This document shows, one piece after another, positions 54,565-63,936 of a stretch of 64,000 nucleotides of DNA. The stretch is from assembly GCA_934339005.1 (NCBI GenBank), contig CAKRHR010000003.1:68683-132682 (forward strand). The letters run 5' to 3'. The notes beneath the pieces were generated by a model. It was not told where the DNA came from. It saw only the letters and a program-made list of their open reading frames with translations, and did not search any database. Each line of letters begins with the position of its first letter. The stretch's first letter is position 1. The DNA is from an uncultured Catenibacillus sp. (GTDB lineage Bacteria > Bacillota > Clostridia > Lachnospirales > Lachnospiraceae). Both the position numbers and the translations under genes were made by a program.

Positions 54565-54593
54565 TTGTCTTTTCTGTTGAACTTGGGTAATAT
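54565..54593 (+). promoter_or_regulatory. Promoter of comEA
   Basis: TTGTCT (54565-54570), 17 bases, TAATAT (54588-54593), 67 bases before comEA. Confidence 0.62.
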
Positions 54594-54660
54594 TAATATG
54601 TATAGTTTGCAAATAGTATTTCTTCATCTTTGTTTTTGAAAACTGGGAGGAGGAAAAACT

Positions 54661-55476
54661 ATGTTGAAAAAAATAAACAAAAAGCTTTTAGTGGCAGTGT
54701 TATTTGTGTGTATTTCTGCGATTGTTTATAGCTGTAAGGGTACAGATGGACATGATGGCAGTGATGCGGGCGACATTGTATTTCTGGAGGAAACATCTTC
54801 TGTAAATGACGAGGCTATTTCTGCAAAAGATGGGATGAGTTCTGTAAATACAGATGCAAATGAAGCGGTAAATTCGGCAAATTCCGTGACATCGGGGAAA
54901 TCGCAAGAAGGTGCCTTGGCTCAGACGATGCAGGAGGATACAGAAGAAAACACGCAGACATCACAGCAGATTGTGGTGTATGTGTGTGGTAAAGTCAGTC
55001 ATCCCGGCGTATACACACTTGATGCGTCAGCGCGGATGATAGATGCGGTGAATGCAGCAGGTGGCATGACTGAAGATGCAGGTACAGATTATCTGAATCT
55101 GGCAGACTGGATTGCAGATGGTGACAGGATTTATGTGCCATCAAAGGATGAGGCAGCCGAATGGGCAAAGCAAAATCCTTTAAGTGCAGGCGGTACTCAG
55201 GAACAAAGGCAGACTAATGCCGGACAGAGTGGCAAAAGCAACCAGACTGATAATTCTGGCAATGTCCGGGCATCATCAGGTCTGGTCAATATTAACACAG
55301 CAGATAAAACACAATTAATGACCTTGCCGGGCATTGGTGAGGCAAAGGCCGAAAGCATTATAAAATACAGAGAAAATCATGGCATTTTTCAGTCGATAGA
55401 AGCACTGAAAAATGTGTCTGGGATAAAAACAAGTGTATATGAAGGTCTAAAAGATTTCATTACAGTTGATGAATAG
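54661..55476 (+). CDS. comEA: ComEA-family DNA-binding lipoprotein
   Basis: 271 residues. Surface receptor that binds double-stranded DNA for uptake. Signal peptide LLVAVLFVCISAIVYSC ends at a lipobox-like cysteine, so it may be lipid-anchored. After a Ser/Asn-rich linker, an SLBB domain (~100-165: IVVYVCGKVSHPGVYTLDAS, ARMIDAVNAAGGMTEDAG) is followed by the C-terminal double helix-hairpin-helix (LVNINTADKTQLMTLPGIGE, AKAESIIKYRENHGIF). TGGGAGGAGG precedes ATG 54661. comEC lies 3.3 kb downstream, separated by a two-component system and a lipoprotein instead of comEB. Confidence 0.93.
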   Translation: MLKKINKKLLVAVLFVCISAIVYSCKGTDGHDGSDAGDIVFLEETSSVNDEAISAKDGMSSVNTDANEAVNSANSVTSGKSQEGALAQTMQEDTEENTQTSQQIVVYVCGKVSHPGVYTLDASARMIDAVNAAGGMTEDAGTDYLNLADWIADGDRIYVPSKDEAAEWAKQNPLSAGGTQEQRQTNAGQSGKSNQTDNSGNVRASSGLVNINTADKTQLMTLPGIGEAKAESIIKYRENHGIFQSIEALKNVSGIKTSVYEGLKDFITVDE

Positions 55477-55504
55477 AGTGCAGGACCATATAGCGGAGGA
55501 TAAT

Positions 55505-56194
55505 ATGGAAAGACGAGTTTTAGTTGTCGATGATGAAAAATTAATTGTAAAAGGTATTAAATTCAGCCTTGAACAGGACAGTATGGATGTAGATGTTGCC
55601 TATGACGGCAATGAAGCCTTGGAAAAAGCTACTAATAATCAGTACGATGTGATTTTGCTGGATGTCATGCTTCCGGGGTTGAATGGATTTGAAGTGTGTC
55701 AGATGATTCGTGAATTTTCAGATGTGCCGATTATCATGCTGACTGCAAAAGGCGATGATATGGATAAGATTCTTGGCCTGGATTACGGTGCAGACGATTA
55801 CATCACCAAACCATTTAACATTCTTGAGGTGAAAGCACGAATCAAAGCCATTATGAGAAGAACAAAAGGCAGACAGCCTTCCAAAGAAGAATCCAAACAG
55901 GTTGTTTGTGGCGATATGCGCATCGATATGGATAGCAGGAGAGTATTTATTTCAGGCAAAGAAGTGAATCTGACAGCGAAAGAATATGATTTGCTTGAAC
56001 TTCTGATTTTAAATCCAAACAAAGTTTACAACAGAGAAGTACTTCTGAACCTCGTATGGGGTTATGATTACCCAGGTGATGTGCGAACAGTGGATGTACA
56101 TGTCAGACGTCTTCGTGAGAAGATAGAAATTAATCCGAGTGAGCCAAAATATATTCATACAAAATGGGGTGTTGGTTATTTCTTCCAGAAGTAA
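55505..56194 (+). CDS. OmpR/PhoB-family response regulator
   Basis: 229 residues. Receiver domain RVLVVDDEKLIVKGIKFSLE with phospho-acceptor Asp53 in DVILLDVMLPG, switch threonine in PIIMLTAKGDD and lysine in DYITKPFN. The C-terminal winged helix has VNLTAKEYDLLELLILNPNK, LNLVWGYDYPGDVRTVDVHV and RRLREKIE. ATG 55505 follows GCGGAGG; the frame is open to 55466 inside comEA. Overlaps the kinase gene by about 26 bases, so both are coupled. WalR/MtrA-like in general layout. Confidence 0.94.
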   Translation: MERRVLVVDDEKLIVKGIKFSLEQDSMDVDVAYDGNEALEKATNNQYDVILLDVMLPGLNGFEVCQMIREFSDVPIIMLTAKGDDMDKILGLDYGADDYITKPFNILEVKARIKAIMRRTKGRQPSKEESKQVVCGDMRIDMDSRRVFISGKEVNLTAKEYDLLELLILNPNKVYNREVLLNLVWGYDYPGDVRTVDVHVRRLREKIEINPSEPKYIHTKWGVGYFFQK

Positions 56195-57623
56195 GAAAGT
56201 CAAAGGATTCTTTGGCAGCATGTTTTTCAGATTAATTGTGATGTTTATACTCATCACGGTTATTCCGTTATTCGTGATGCGGGGAATCCTTCTTGTGACT
56301 ATAAAGGACAGATTATATAATGAGCGTGTGGACAATATTATTCAGCATGGTACCGCATTGACGCAGCAGATGGTGTCAACGGATTACTTTGGTGGTGAGA
56401 ACAGAGATGCGATTATGCAGCAGATGAGCCAGCTTGCAGCCATTTATGACGGACGAATTGTGGCTATTGATGACACATATACTGTTGTAGCAGACACCTA
56501 CTACAGAATTTATGATAAGACTGTGATCTCTGAGGATGCATTGGACTGTCTGCAGGGCAAACAGCACTGGCATTATAATGAAGCTGTGGACATGATAGAG
56601 GTGTCTATTCCGGTGACAGATGACACTGGTGCGGTGCTTGGTGCGTTGTTGATTAGTACGTCAACAGCAACAAAGACTGCCGCGTATTCGTACATTCTTA
56701 AAGTCAGTGATTTAGTATTTGGCATTATCTGTGTTATTGTGCTTGTGGTGGCATTTATTTGCTCAAGAGAATTTGCAAAACCGTTTAAAGATATGGTTAA
56801 GAGTATCAATCATGTATCTGAGGGTGATTTCAGTCATTTCATTCAGATGAAGGGTTATACTGAGATTGAACAGATTTCTGCGGCATTTAATAAGATGCTT
56901 GGCAAATTAAAGACTCTTGAAGAAAGCCGTCAGGAGTTCGTATCCAACGTATCCCATGAATTAAAGACGCCGTTGACCTCTATGAAGGTACTGGCAGAGT
57001 CGTTGAATATGCAGCCTGATGCGCCAAAAGAGCTTTATCAGGAGTTTATGGCGGATATTACAGAGGAAATCGACAGAGAAAATCAGATTATTACAGATTT
57101 ATTGTCCCTTGTGAAGATGGATAAAAAGACAGCCGATTTAAATATCAAATCTGTGAATATCAATGAAATGATTGAGCTTATTTTCAAACGTCTGCGCCCG
57201 ATTGCGGCGAAGAAAAATGTTGAACTTGCCTTTGAAAATCTGAAAACAGTCATTGCAAATGTGGATGAAGTGAAGATTACACTGGCATTTTCCAACCTGA
57301 TTGAAAATGCGATTAAGTATAATGTTGCAGGCGGCTGGGTGAAGGTTGCGCTGGACATGGACCAGGATTATTTCTATTTGCAGGTATCTGACTCTGGTAT
57401 CGGTATTCCGCAGGAATATCAGAGCCGTATTTTTGAACGTTTTTACCGTGTGGATAAAGCGCGTTCAAGAGAAACCGGTGGTACAGGTCTTGGTCTTGCA
57501 ATTACAAAAAATATTATCAAGATGCATCAGGGCGATATCCGCGTTAAGAGTAAGGAAGATGAGGGCAGCGTATTTACAGTCCGTATTCCGCTTGTGGAAA
57601 ATCTTCCGGACAATGAAGCATAG
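56169..57623 (+). CDS. Membrane sensor histidine kinase (HAMP, HisKA, HATPase)
   Basis: About 484 residues from GTG 56169; TTG 56172 and ATG 56220 are alternatives. TM1 (RLIVMFILITVIPLFVMRGI), an extracellular sensor of ~130 residues with YDGRIVAIDDTYTVVADTYY (dCache/PAS-like), TM2 (LVFGIICVIVLVVAFIC), HAMP, then the HisKA box VSNVSHELKTPLTSMKVL with phospho-His near 262, N box LIENAIKYN and G boxes DSGIGIPQEYQSRIFERFYR and GGTGLGLAIT. It would phosphorylate the regulator encoded just upstream. WalK/MtrB-like architecture; the signal is not known. Confidence 0.93.
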   Translation: MLVISSRSKKVKGFFGSMFFRLIVMFILITVIPLFVMRGILLVTIKDRLYNERVDNIIQHGTALTQQMVSTDYFGGENRDAIMQQMSQLAAIYDGRIVAIDDTYTVVADTYYRIYDKTVISEDALDCLQGKQHWHYNEAVDMIEVSIPVTDDTGAVLGALLISTSTATKTAAYSYILKVSDLVFGIICVIVLVVAFICSREFAKPFKDMVKSINHVSEGDFSHFIQMKGYTEIEQISAAFNKMLGKLKTLEESRQEFVSNVSHELKTPLTSMKVLAESLNMQPDAPKELYQEFMADITEEIDRENQIITDLLSLVKMDKKTADLNIKSVNINEMIELIFKRLRPIAAKKNVELAFENLKTVIANVDEVKITLAFSNLIENAIKYNVAGGWVKVALDMDQDYFYLQVSDSGIGIPQEYQSRIFERFYRVDKARSRETGGTGLGLAITKNIIKMHQGDIRVKSKEDEGSVFTVRIPLVENLPDNEA

Positions 57624-57767
57624 AGAAACTATTTTGCAGGAGTGTCAATAAGATTAAATTTGGCATTTGTGCAAACGCAATAGCAAGTTTGATTTATTGA
57701 TATGCTGAATACTGAAAATGTAATGAGATATGAATAAAGATGTATAAAATATGAAGATATCTATATC

Positions 57768-58778
57768 ATGGTGGTGAAAAATAGATTGAAGAAGAAAATA
57801 GCAGCTCTCTTAATAGTGATGGCATGTATCGGTATAGCCGTGCTTGCAGGCTGCAAAAAGAAGGAAAAAGTTATCGAGGATGCTTCTGCTGTGGACAGAA
57901 CATATAAAGTGTATTATGTGAAAGCTGACGGCAGCGGCGTGGATGGTGTAAGCTGGAGTTACAGCTCAGGGACGGCACAGGCGCTTGTGGCAGAATGTCT
58001 GGATGTGCTGAGTAGCGAACCTGAGGATAACGATGATTTGCCGGCGATAGCTTCACCTGTGGGTTTAATAGATTATGAGTATTTAAGTGAACAACGTCAG
58101 GTGAATTTGTATTTTAATGATGCTTATGGCAGCATGGATAAGTCTAAAGAAGTGCTGAGCCGTGCCGCAATTGTTAAGACATTGACGCAGTTTGATACAT
58201 TGATTGACTATGTGGAAATTTTTATTAACCGTATACCGCTGACAGATGCCAAAGGCAATACATTGCGTATGATGCAGTCAGATTTTATTGACAGTACAAG
58301 TGCTGATTACAAAAATCTGAAAGCAAGTACACTGAAGCTGTTCTTTGCAAGTTCTGATGGACAGCAGCTTGCCGAGGAAGATGTACTGGTACATTATCTG
58401 AATACGGCGGCGGTATCTAAGGTTGTTATGGAAAGCCTTGTGTCAGGACCGCTTTCAGCCGCATTAAATAGAACATTTCCAGAGGATACGAAGTTAAACA
58501 GTGTTGAAATTAAAAATGGTGTTTGCTATGTGGACATGAACAGCAGATTTTTAGACCAGCTTGACGGAATTGCATATAATGTAAAGATTTATTCCGTTGT
58601 CAATTCGCTGTGTGCACTTGAGGACATTGATGCTGTGCAGATTCTGATTGATGGTGTGGTTGTATCGACGTCGGATGAAGCAGTAGACATTGGACAGCCC
58701 CTTGAAGCCGATGCAGATGTGGTTGTTAAAGACGCAGATACTCCGCCGGTAGTAGAAAATCAGGAGAGTGACGAATAA
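57768..58778 (+). CDS. GerMN-domain lipoprotein
   Basis: 336 residues. Signal peptide KKIAALLIVMACIGIAVLAG followed by the lipobox cysteine (LAGC). Two GerMN domains follow: about 65-160 with GLIDYEYLSEQRQVNLYFND and RAAIVKTLTQFDTLIDYVEI, and about 215-310 with VMESLVSGPLSAALNRTFPE and VKIYSVVNSLCALEDIDAVQ. GerMN domains occur in spore germination protein GerM and in LpqB, the lipoprotein encoded next to MtrAB in actinobacteria. Its place right after a RR-HK pair suggests it tunes the kinase. Start could be ATG 57768 or TTG 57786 (GGTGG before the latter). Confidence 0.9.
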   Translation: MVVKNRLKKKIAALLIVMACIGIAVLAGCKKKEKVIEDASAVDRTYKVYYVKADGSGVDGVSWSYSSGTAQALVAECLDVLSSEPEDNDDLPAIASPVGLIDYEYLSEQRQVNLYFNDAYGSMDKSKEVLSRAAIVKTLTQFDTLIDYVEIFINRIPLTDAKGNTLRMMQSDFIDSTSADYKNLKASTLKLFFASSDGQQLAEEDVLVHYLNTAAVSKVVMESLVSGPLSAALNRTFPEDTKLNSVEIKNGVCYVDMNSRFLDQLDGIAYNVKIYSVVNSLCALEDIDAVQILIDGVVVSTSDEAVDIGQPLEADADVVVKDADTPPVVENQESDE

Positions 58779-58805
58779 AAGTAATTTGTTAAGGATGGTG
58801 AAATC

Positions 58806-61457
58806 ATGCGGCGACCCGCTTTTTGGGCAGGGTGTGCAGTTATCTTTGGAGAGATACTTGGTTTTATCATATATGAACAGCAACAAAGCGGTAGGATTTA
58901 TGTTGGTATTATTGCTTTGATTGTGGGATTGGTTTTCTATTTTATTGGGTTAAAATTACAAATTTGCAAAAAAGCAGGGAAACATACAGATAAAAGTCGA
59001 AAATATCGACGCTATTTTGTGTGCCTCTCTGCTTTTTTGCTTTTAGGCATGTTTGCAAGTATACAGACAGAAATGATACAGAAGCAGCATGTGATGCGGC
59101 AGTCAGATATGCCTGAACAATTCACAGGAAAAGCAGAGTCTTTGGAAAAGACATCGAGTGGATTTCGATGGTATCTGAAAACAGATATCGCCAATGGCAT
59201 GAGGGTGATTGTGAATGTATACATAAAAGACGGACAAAAATCCGATAATTATAATGAACGGATGGGTAATGATAGCGCGTCATTAGAACACTTATGTGAG
59301 CATATCAATGCAGGTGACTGTTTTTTGGTGAAAAATCAGCCGCAATTATTTAAGCATGCCACAAATCCCGGCTGCTATGATGCCTTTAATTACTGGCGCA
59401 GCAAAAATATTTATTATTATGTAAATATATCTGATACAAACAATATTATCCTTTTACAACAAGGAAAAAATAAAATTTTACGTTGGGCAGGTCAATTAAA
59501 GCGACAAATCTCAGAGGTGATTTTTGCTTGTCTGGAGGCATCAGATGCAGGGATGCTGCAGGCACTTGTCATCGGTGATACTTCAGAGATGGACAGTGAT
59601 ATACGCAGCCTGTATAGCAAGCAGGGCATTGCACATATATTTTCCATATCTGCATTACATATGAGTATTATCGGCACCGGTTTGTATAAACTTCAAAGAC
59701 GCAGAGGTATACGCATCAGAATAAGTGCATTAACCTCCGGATGCCTGCTCTTATTTTATGCTTTAATGTGTGGATTTTCGGTATCAGCAATGCGGGCACT
59801 TGTAATGTTTTTTTTAACCTTGTGCGCCGATTGCATTGGGCGGACATTCGATACATTATCCGGTATGATGATTGCACTCATTAGCCTGATTGTGCCATAT
59901 CCGTTTTTATTGATGAACTTTGCCTTTTGGATGTCTTTTGGATGTGTGTTTGCATTGTGCCTGATTGCCATGCGCCGCAGAAAATTAAGAGAAATGAGGC
60001 AAAATTCTAAACGGAAGAAAAATTTACAAAATAAAAAAAGTCAGGCTTTGAAAATTAAAAACAGATATGAAAGGCGTAAAGATGTACTGGCGGATGCAAT
60101 ATGGTTATATTTATTCAATATTCCGATTCTGGCATGGTTTCAATTTTCTGTGCCTTTGTATAGTTGGTGCTTAAATTTACTTGTCATTCCGTGTATTGGC
60201 ATATTATATCCGATTGGCTTGATTGGAAGCCTTTTTGGATGCGCAAATTTATGGTTGGGACAGTATATATTATATGCCTGCCATCCGTTGCTCTGGTGCA
60301 TGAACCACCTGACCGGAGCTACAGAAAAACTTCCCTTGTCTGAACTGATTACAGGCCAACCGTCTTTGTGGCTGGTGATAGCGGCAGAAGCTGTGTGGAT
60401 ATTTCAAATGTTGCATCAAGGCAGGCATAAATTTGGAAAAATAGGTTGGAAGTTATGCTTATGTTTCGTTTACATATTTATTCTGGCGCCGGTCAGACTG
60501 CCGACAGACAACCTTAAAATTCATTTTATCGATGTCGGGCAAGGAGATTGTAGCCTGCTGATACATCCAAATCATAGTGTGACATTAATTGATGGTGGCA
60601 GTACATCGCAGGATGATGTAGGTACATATGTGCTTCAAAAAGTCTTGAGATACTATGGCATTCAAATGATTGACAGAGTTGTATTGACGCACATGGACGA
60701 AGACCATGTCAACGGTATCGAAACGCTAATAGAACAGCAATATCCGATACAATCCATTTACATATCTGCGCAGGATATTCAAAATACCAGGTTTAAACAA
60801 TTGGCGGCTAAAGCACAGACGCAGCATATTGCTGTTTATAGTCTTAAACAGGGGGATAAAGTGCAGTGGGATGGAGTAGAGGTAGAATGTCTGTGGCCTG
60901 AAAATACGGGTGAAACTGTGATTACAAATAGCAATTTGAATCAGATTTCAACATATAAAAAAGATGTGAATGAAAATGATTGCTCTGTGGTGCTGCTAAT
61001 GACTTATCAAAAATGCAGGATGTTATTTACTGGTGATATCAGCGGTGAATGTGAGCAAAAACTGATGAACTATCTGGATGCACAATATTATGGCATGCAA
61101 TATTATGATATACAATATCAGGACACTTCAAGTGTTGGAGAAAGTGATAAAATCAACACAGTTGAAAGTGATATGAATGATAAGCAGACGCATTATAAAT
61201 ATAAAATTGACATTTTAAAAGTCGCCCATCATGGCTCAAAATACAGTTCCACTGATGCGTTCTTAGATTATATCCGGCCGCGTTTGGCAGTCATTTCCTG
61301 CGCCGAAAAGAACTTATACGGACACCCCGCACCTGATACTATAGACAGACTCACCAAACAAAATACAAAGATTTATTACACAATGAAAAGCGGCATGATA
61401 ACGATGTATCTTACTGAAAATAAAATTGAGATAGAACAATATCTGGGTGAAAGGTGA
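58806..61457 (+). CDS. comEC: ComEC/Rec2-type DNA internalisation channel
   Basis: 883 residues. Membrane channel that passes single-stranded DNA during transformation. Two N-terminal helices and a DUF4131-like extracellular OB region (QFTGKAESLEKTSSGFRWYL, KNQPQLFKHATNPGCYDAFN) precede the polytopic competence domain (HIFSISALHMSIIGTGLYKL). The C-terminal metallo-beta-lactamase domain has HFIDVGQGDCSLLIH, LTHMDEDHVNGIE, CSVVLLMTYQKCRMLFTGDI and AHHGSKYSSTDAFL. A long lysine/arginine-rich loop at ~395-430 interrupts the channel part. With comEA it suggests capacity for natural transformation, though pilus genes are not in the window. Confidence 0.94.
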   Translation: MRRPAFWAGCAVIFGEILGFIIYEQQQSGRIYVGIIALIVGLVFYFIGLKLQICKKAGKHTDKSRKYRRYFVCLSAFLLLGMFASIQTEMIQKQHVMRQSDMPEQFTGKAESLEKTSSGFRWYLKTDIANGMRVIVNVYIKDGQKSDNYNERMGNDSASLEHLCEHINAGDCFLVKNQPQLFKHATNPGCYDAFNYWRSKNIYYYVNISDTNNIILLQQGKNKILRWAGQLKRQISEVIFACLEASDAGMLQALVIGDTSEMDSDIRSLYSKQGIAHIFSISALHMSIIGTGLYKLQRRRGIRIRISALTSGCLLLFYALMCGFSVSAMRALVMFFLTLCADCIGRTFDTLSGMMIALISLIVPYPFLLMNFAFWMSFGCVFALCLIAMRRRKLREMRQNSKRKKNLQNKKSQALKIKNRYERRKDVLADAIWLYLFNIPILAWFQFSVPLYSWCLNLLVIPCIGILYPIGLIGSLFGCANLWLGQYILYACHPLLWCMNHLTGATEKLPLSELITGQPSLWLVIAAEAVWIFQMLHQGRHKFGKIGWKLCLCFVYIFILAPVRLPTDNLKIHFIDVGQGDCSLLIHPNHSVTLIDGGSTSQDDVGTYVLQKVLRYYGIQMIDRVVLTHMDEDHVNGIETLIEQQYPIQSIYISAQDIQNTRFKQLAAKAQTQHIAVYSLKQGDKVQWDGVEVECLWPENTGETVITNSNLNQISTYKKDVNENDCSVVLLMTYQKCRMLFTGDISGECEQKLMNYLDAQYYGMQYYDIQYQDTSSVGESDKINTVESDMNDKQTHYKYKIDILKVAHHGSKYSSTDAFLDYIRPRLAVISCAEKNLYGHPAPDTIDRLTKQNTKIYYTMKSGMITMYLTENKIEIEQYLGER

Positions 61458-61578
61458 AAGCTGTATGACTGGCTGTCATTTATTTACAATCCGATAGAGA
61501 GATGCTACAATATTAGAAAATTTAGAAAAATAATAAGTATGGAAAAATTATAAAAACTACTGTTGAGGAGGAAGTACT

Positions 61579-62226
61579 TTGCGAATTATACACAATCCGG
61601 TCAGGATTCAGAAAGCGATAGAACAATATGAGATAAATAAAATATTTGATAATCTTAGTATGGACTTCTTTTTGGTGGAATATCAGAAAAATGAATACAT
61701 TCATTCTCCGATTCATAATAAAGACTGGATGCAGATTCAGTTGCGTGGGGAGATTATCATCTATTTTATAAAAGAAGATGGCAATGTTTATACCATGGCT
61801 GCAGGTGCGGGACACAGCCGTATCGGCGAATTTGAGTCTTTTGTGGATGCAGATGTGCCGGTTTACACACAGGCAAAGACTGAAGTGACAACTCTTGCTT
61901 TTTCTGTACCAAAACACAAAGACATACTTTTAAATGATATAACCTTTTTAAGGTCTACGGTTTATAATCTTTCCAAACAATTTTATGTCATTACGCATGC
62001 TGCGGCAAATCCCGTGCCATTGCAGGAACGCATTATTAATCACATGTATTTTAATTGTCCGAATCAGATTTTAAAAGGGATAGAAGATTGTGCGAAAATT
62101 TTTCATTGCAGCGGCAGACATTTGCACCGTGTTCTGGGTGAAATGGAAGAAGCAGGGTTGGTAAAGAAAATCAATCGCGGAAGTTATCAGTTGCTCTCAT
62201 CACCGGATAAAATTTCTGATAAATAA
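61579..62226 (+). CDS. Crp/Fnr-family transcriptional regulator
   Basis: 215 residues, TTG start right after GAGGAGGAAG. The N-terminal ~130 residues form a cyclic-nucleotide-like beta barrel (DWMQIQLRGEIIIYFIKEDG, RIGEFESFVDADVPVYTQAK). The C-terminal helix-turn-helix is IEDCAKIFHCSGRHLHRVLG followed by EMEEAGLVKKINRGSYQLLS. No Fnr-type N-terminal Fe-S cysteines. YeiL-like. Its convergent neighbour is the C-glycosidase-like pair; whether it controls that pair is open. Confidence 0.87.
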   Translation: MRIIHNPVRIQKAIEQYEINKIFDNLSMDFFLVEYQKNEYIHSPIHNKDWMQIQLRGEIIIYFIKEDGNVYTMAAGAGHSRIGEFESFVDADVPVYTQAKTEVTTLAFSVPKHKDILLNDITFLRSTVYNLSKQFYVITHAAANPVPLQERIINHMYFNCPNQILKGIEDCAKIFHCSGRHLHRVLGEMEEAGLVKKINRGSYQLLSSPDKISDK

Positions 62227-62258
62227 CCAGGATGGTACAACATTTATGAAAAAGAGCA

Positions 62259-62306
62259 TAAAAAATCCGTGGGTGCGTCAGCTAATGAACAGCTAACGCA
62301 CCCGCG
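62259..62306 (-). terminator. Terminator of the leftward C-glycosidase-like operon
   Basis: GTGGGTGCGTCAGCT (62269-62283) pairs with AGCTAACGCACCCGC (62291-62305) over a seven-base loop; on the minus strand the stem is followed by GGATTTTTTATG. Confidence 0.82.
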
Positions 62307-62321
62307 GACATATTTTAATGA

Positions 62322-63446
62322 TCACAGTTCTCCATTTTCAATTTTTTCAATCAGGTTACGCAGCATTGCATGATGGCGTCTGGTCTGTTCTACACCACGG
62401 ACTTCGGTGATATCCTGAAGATGACGTCCGCCTTCGTATTCTGTGTTGATCCAGCCTTCCCAGCCGGATTCGATGATCACCTTTAAGGCATCAATATAGT
62501 TTGCACTTTCTTCTAGCAGATCATCATAGTCTTTGACAGGATATGGATTATCAAGTTTTGTTAAATCCATACGGTCAATATCAGAATCGTATTTATCTTT
62601 TGCAGCACGCTCGTCTTTATAAATAATATTCCAACATTTGCCGTGGAAACCGACAACGTATGGCATAATCAGCTTTAAATCTTCTGCAGGCACCGGATTA
62701 ATGTTGTAAACACGCCATACGAGTCCACCAAGGTCTGCTTCGCTTGCGCCAAGAGATTTAAAGTAATCCATCATTTCATTCAGGTCTAAGACTTCGCCAT
62801 TAGCTTTTTTCTGGTCACGGTATTCAAGGGCTTTCTGTAAAATATCAAGAGAAGCGCCATCACGCAGACACTGCCGTAAAATAATCGGTGTAGCTTCAAC
62901 TTCAAAAATACCAAAGTCCGGTATAAAACCAAGGTGTTTACTGCCTGTTTCTTTGATGACGGACAGCCAGTTTTCTACATTTTTCTCGCCGCGAATCTGC
63001 ATTGGAGCATGAATCTCAAGTGCAAGAATGACATCTGCCTCCTCTGCATAAGGTATCAAAGCCCTTAACAGTTCCATATCGGAAATCTGAACACGGATGT
63101 ATTTACATCCCAGTTGTTTGCATATGTTAATATAGCCGCGTTGTACAGCAATTGCATCTTCTAAGGTATATTTATGACCGGTTTTCTTCCAGATACCTTT
63201 CTCATCACAGAATCCATCAATGGCTACCGGTACTGTATTATATTTTTTCATCCAACCCTGCCACTGTGCCAGAAATTCATCTGACATATGATAGCAGTCA
63301 CGAATCATTTCTTCAGGAAGAATTTCGATGCCGTCAGCGCCCATATCGGAAACGGCCTCAATACAGTCCTCCAGATTCATATCATGGCGGAAGAACTCAT
63401 CCTGATAGCTATATAAAGAAACGCCTAATTTAATTTTACTTTTCAT
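62322..63446 (-). CDS. Sugar phosphate isomerase/epimerase-like TIM barrel, candidate C-glycoside deglycosidase alpha subunit
   Basis: 374 residues. AP endonuclease-2/xylose isomerase-like barrel with the metal-site elements GADGIEILPEEMIRD, DVILALEIHAP, LGFIPDFGIFE, YVVGFHGKCWNI and GWINTEYEGGRH, giving Glu/Asp/His/Glu ligands typical of the family. An isolated member would only be called an epimerase, but the next gene upstream in the operon is a DUF6379-like small protein, the partner seen in DgpBC/DfgAB/CGD enzymes that cleave C-C glycosidic bonds after 3-oxidation of the sugar. Strong AGGAGGGG before ATG 63446. Alternative: inosose or keto-sugar isomerase. Confidence 0.85.
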   Translation of the reverse strand: MKSKIKLGVSLYSYQDEFFRHDMNLEDCIEAVSDMGADGIEILPEEMIRDCYHMSDEFLAQWQGWMKKYNTVPVAIDGFCDEKGIWKKTGHKYTLEDAIAVQRGYINICKQLGCKYIRVQISDMELLRALIPYAEEADVILALEIHAPMQIRGEKNVENWLSVIKETGSKHLGFIPDFGIFEVEATPIILRQCLRDGASLDILQKALEYRDQKKANGEVLDLNEMMDYFKSLGASEADLGGLVWRVYNINPVPAEDLKLIMPYVVGFHGKCWNIIYKDERAAKDKYDSDIDRMDLTKLDNPYPVKDYDDLLEESANYIDALKVIIESGWEGWINTEYEGGRHLQDITEVRGVEQTRRHHAMLRNLIEKIENGEL

Positions 63447-63458
63447 CGTTTGCCCCTC

Positions 63459-63857
63459 CTAAACAATTGTCATAACCTTTTCCTGAAAAAATGCCGTAGA
63501 AAATGGCAGATACGGCACCGCAATCTTTTGTGTGACCTTCACCTTATGCCGGCCTCTTGCAAGTCCACCCGGCTTTTTAATATGAAGATAAGCCTTGTCA
63601 CCAAATTCCCAGCGTGTATCTGTGTACTTGCCTAATTCTGTGGCTGGAATAAAAGTTTCGTTGTCAAGTGAGAAGCTGATGTCCTCATTTCCGAAATGCT
63701 CGCCATCCACTTCAATGTCATAACCGTCAAGAATGGAAAGAACAATTCCTCTGTAATAGCTGATGCGCACACGCACCTGAAAGCCTTCATAGGCATCCTT
63801 TGACCCAATGTTTTTAAAACCCTGGTCAACCACAATACTGTTTCCAAATTCTGGCAT
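63459..63857 (-). CDS. DUF6379 protein, candidate C-glycoside deglycosidase beta subunit
   Basis: 132 residues, 12 bases upstream of the TIM-barrel gene on the same strand. The beta-sandwich pattern GFKNIGSKDAYEGFQVRVRI, YYRGIVLSILDGYDIEVDGE, FGDKAYLHIKKPGGLARGRH and VTQKIAVPYLPF fits DUF6379, the C-glycoside deglycosidase beta-subunit family. In characterised complexes this subunit completes the active site of the alpha subunit. AAGGAGGGG precedes ATG 63857. Genes for substrate oxidation (Gfo/Idh-type) would be expected upstream, outside the window. Confidence 0.8.
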   Translation of the reverse strand: MPEFGNSIVVDQGFKNIGSKDAYEGFQVRVRISYYRGIVLSILDGYDIEVDGEHFGNEDISFSLDNETFIPATELGKYTDTRWEFGDKAYLHIKKPGGLARGRHKVKVTQKIAVPYLPFSTAFFQEKVMTIV

Positions 63858-63880
63858 GTTAAAACCCCTCCTTATATTTT

Positions 63881-63936
63881 ATGTATGATAAACATTTCAT
63901 ACATGGCATTTGTTTTTGATATCTATATTATAGATA
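63881..63936 (-). promoter_or_regulatory. Operator-like palindromes and -10 ahead of the C-glycosidase-like operon
   Basis: ATGTATGA/TCATACAT (63881-63888/63897-63904) and TATCTAT/ATAGATA (63920-63926/63930-63936) are perfect inverted repeats. The second overlaps a minus-strand TATAAT-like element, so a repressor bound there would block the promoter. The -35 is poor, suggesting activator or inducible control. Confidence 0.5.
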
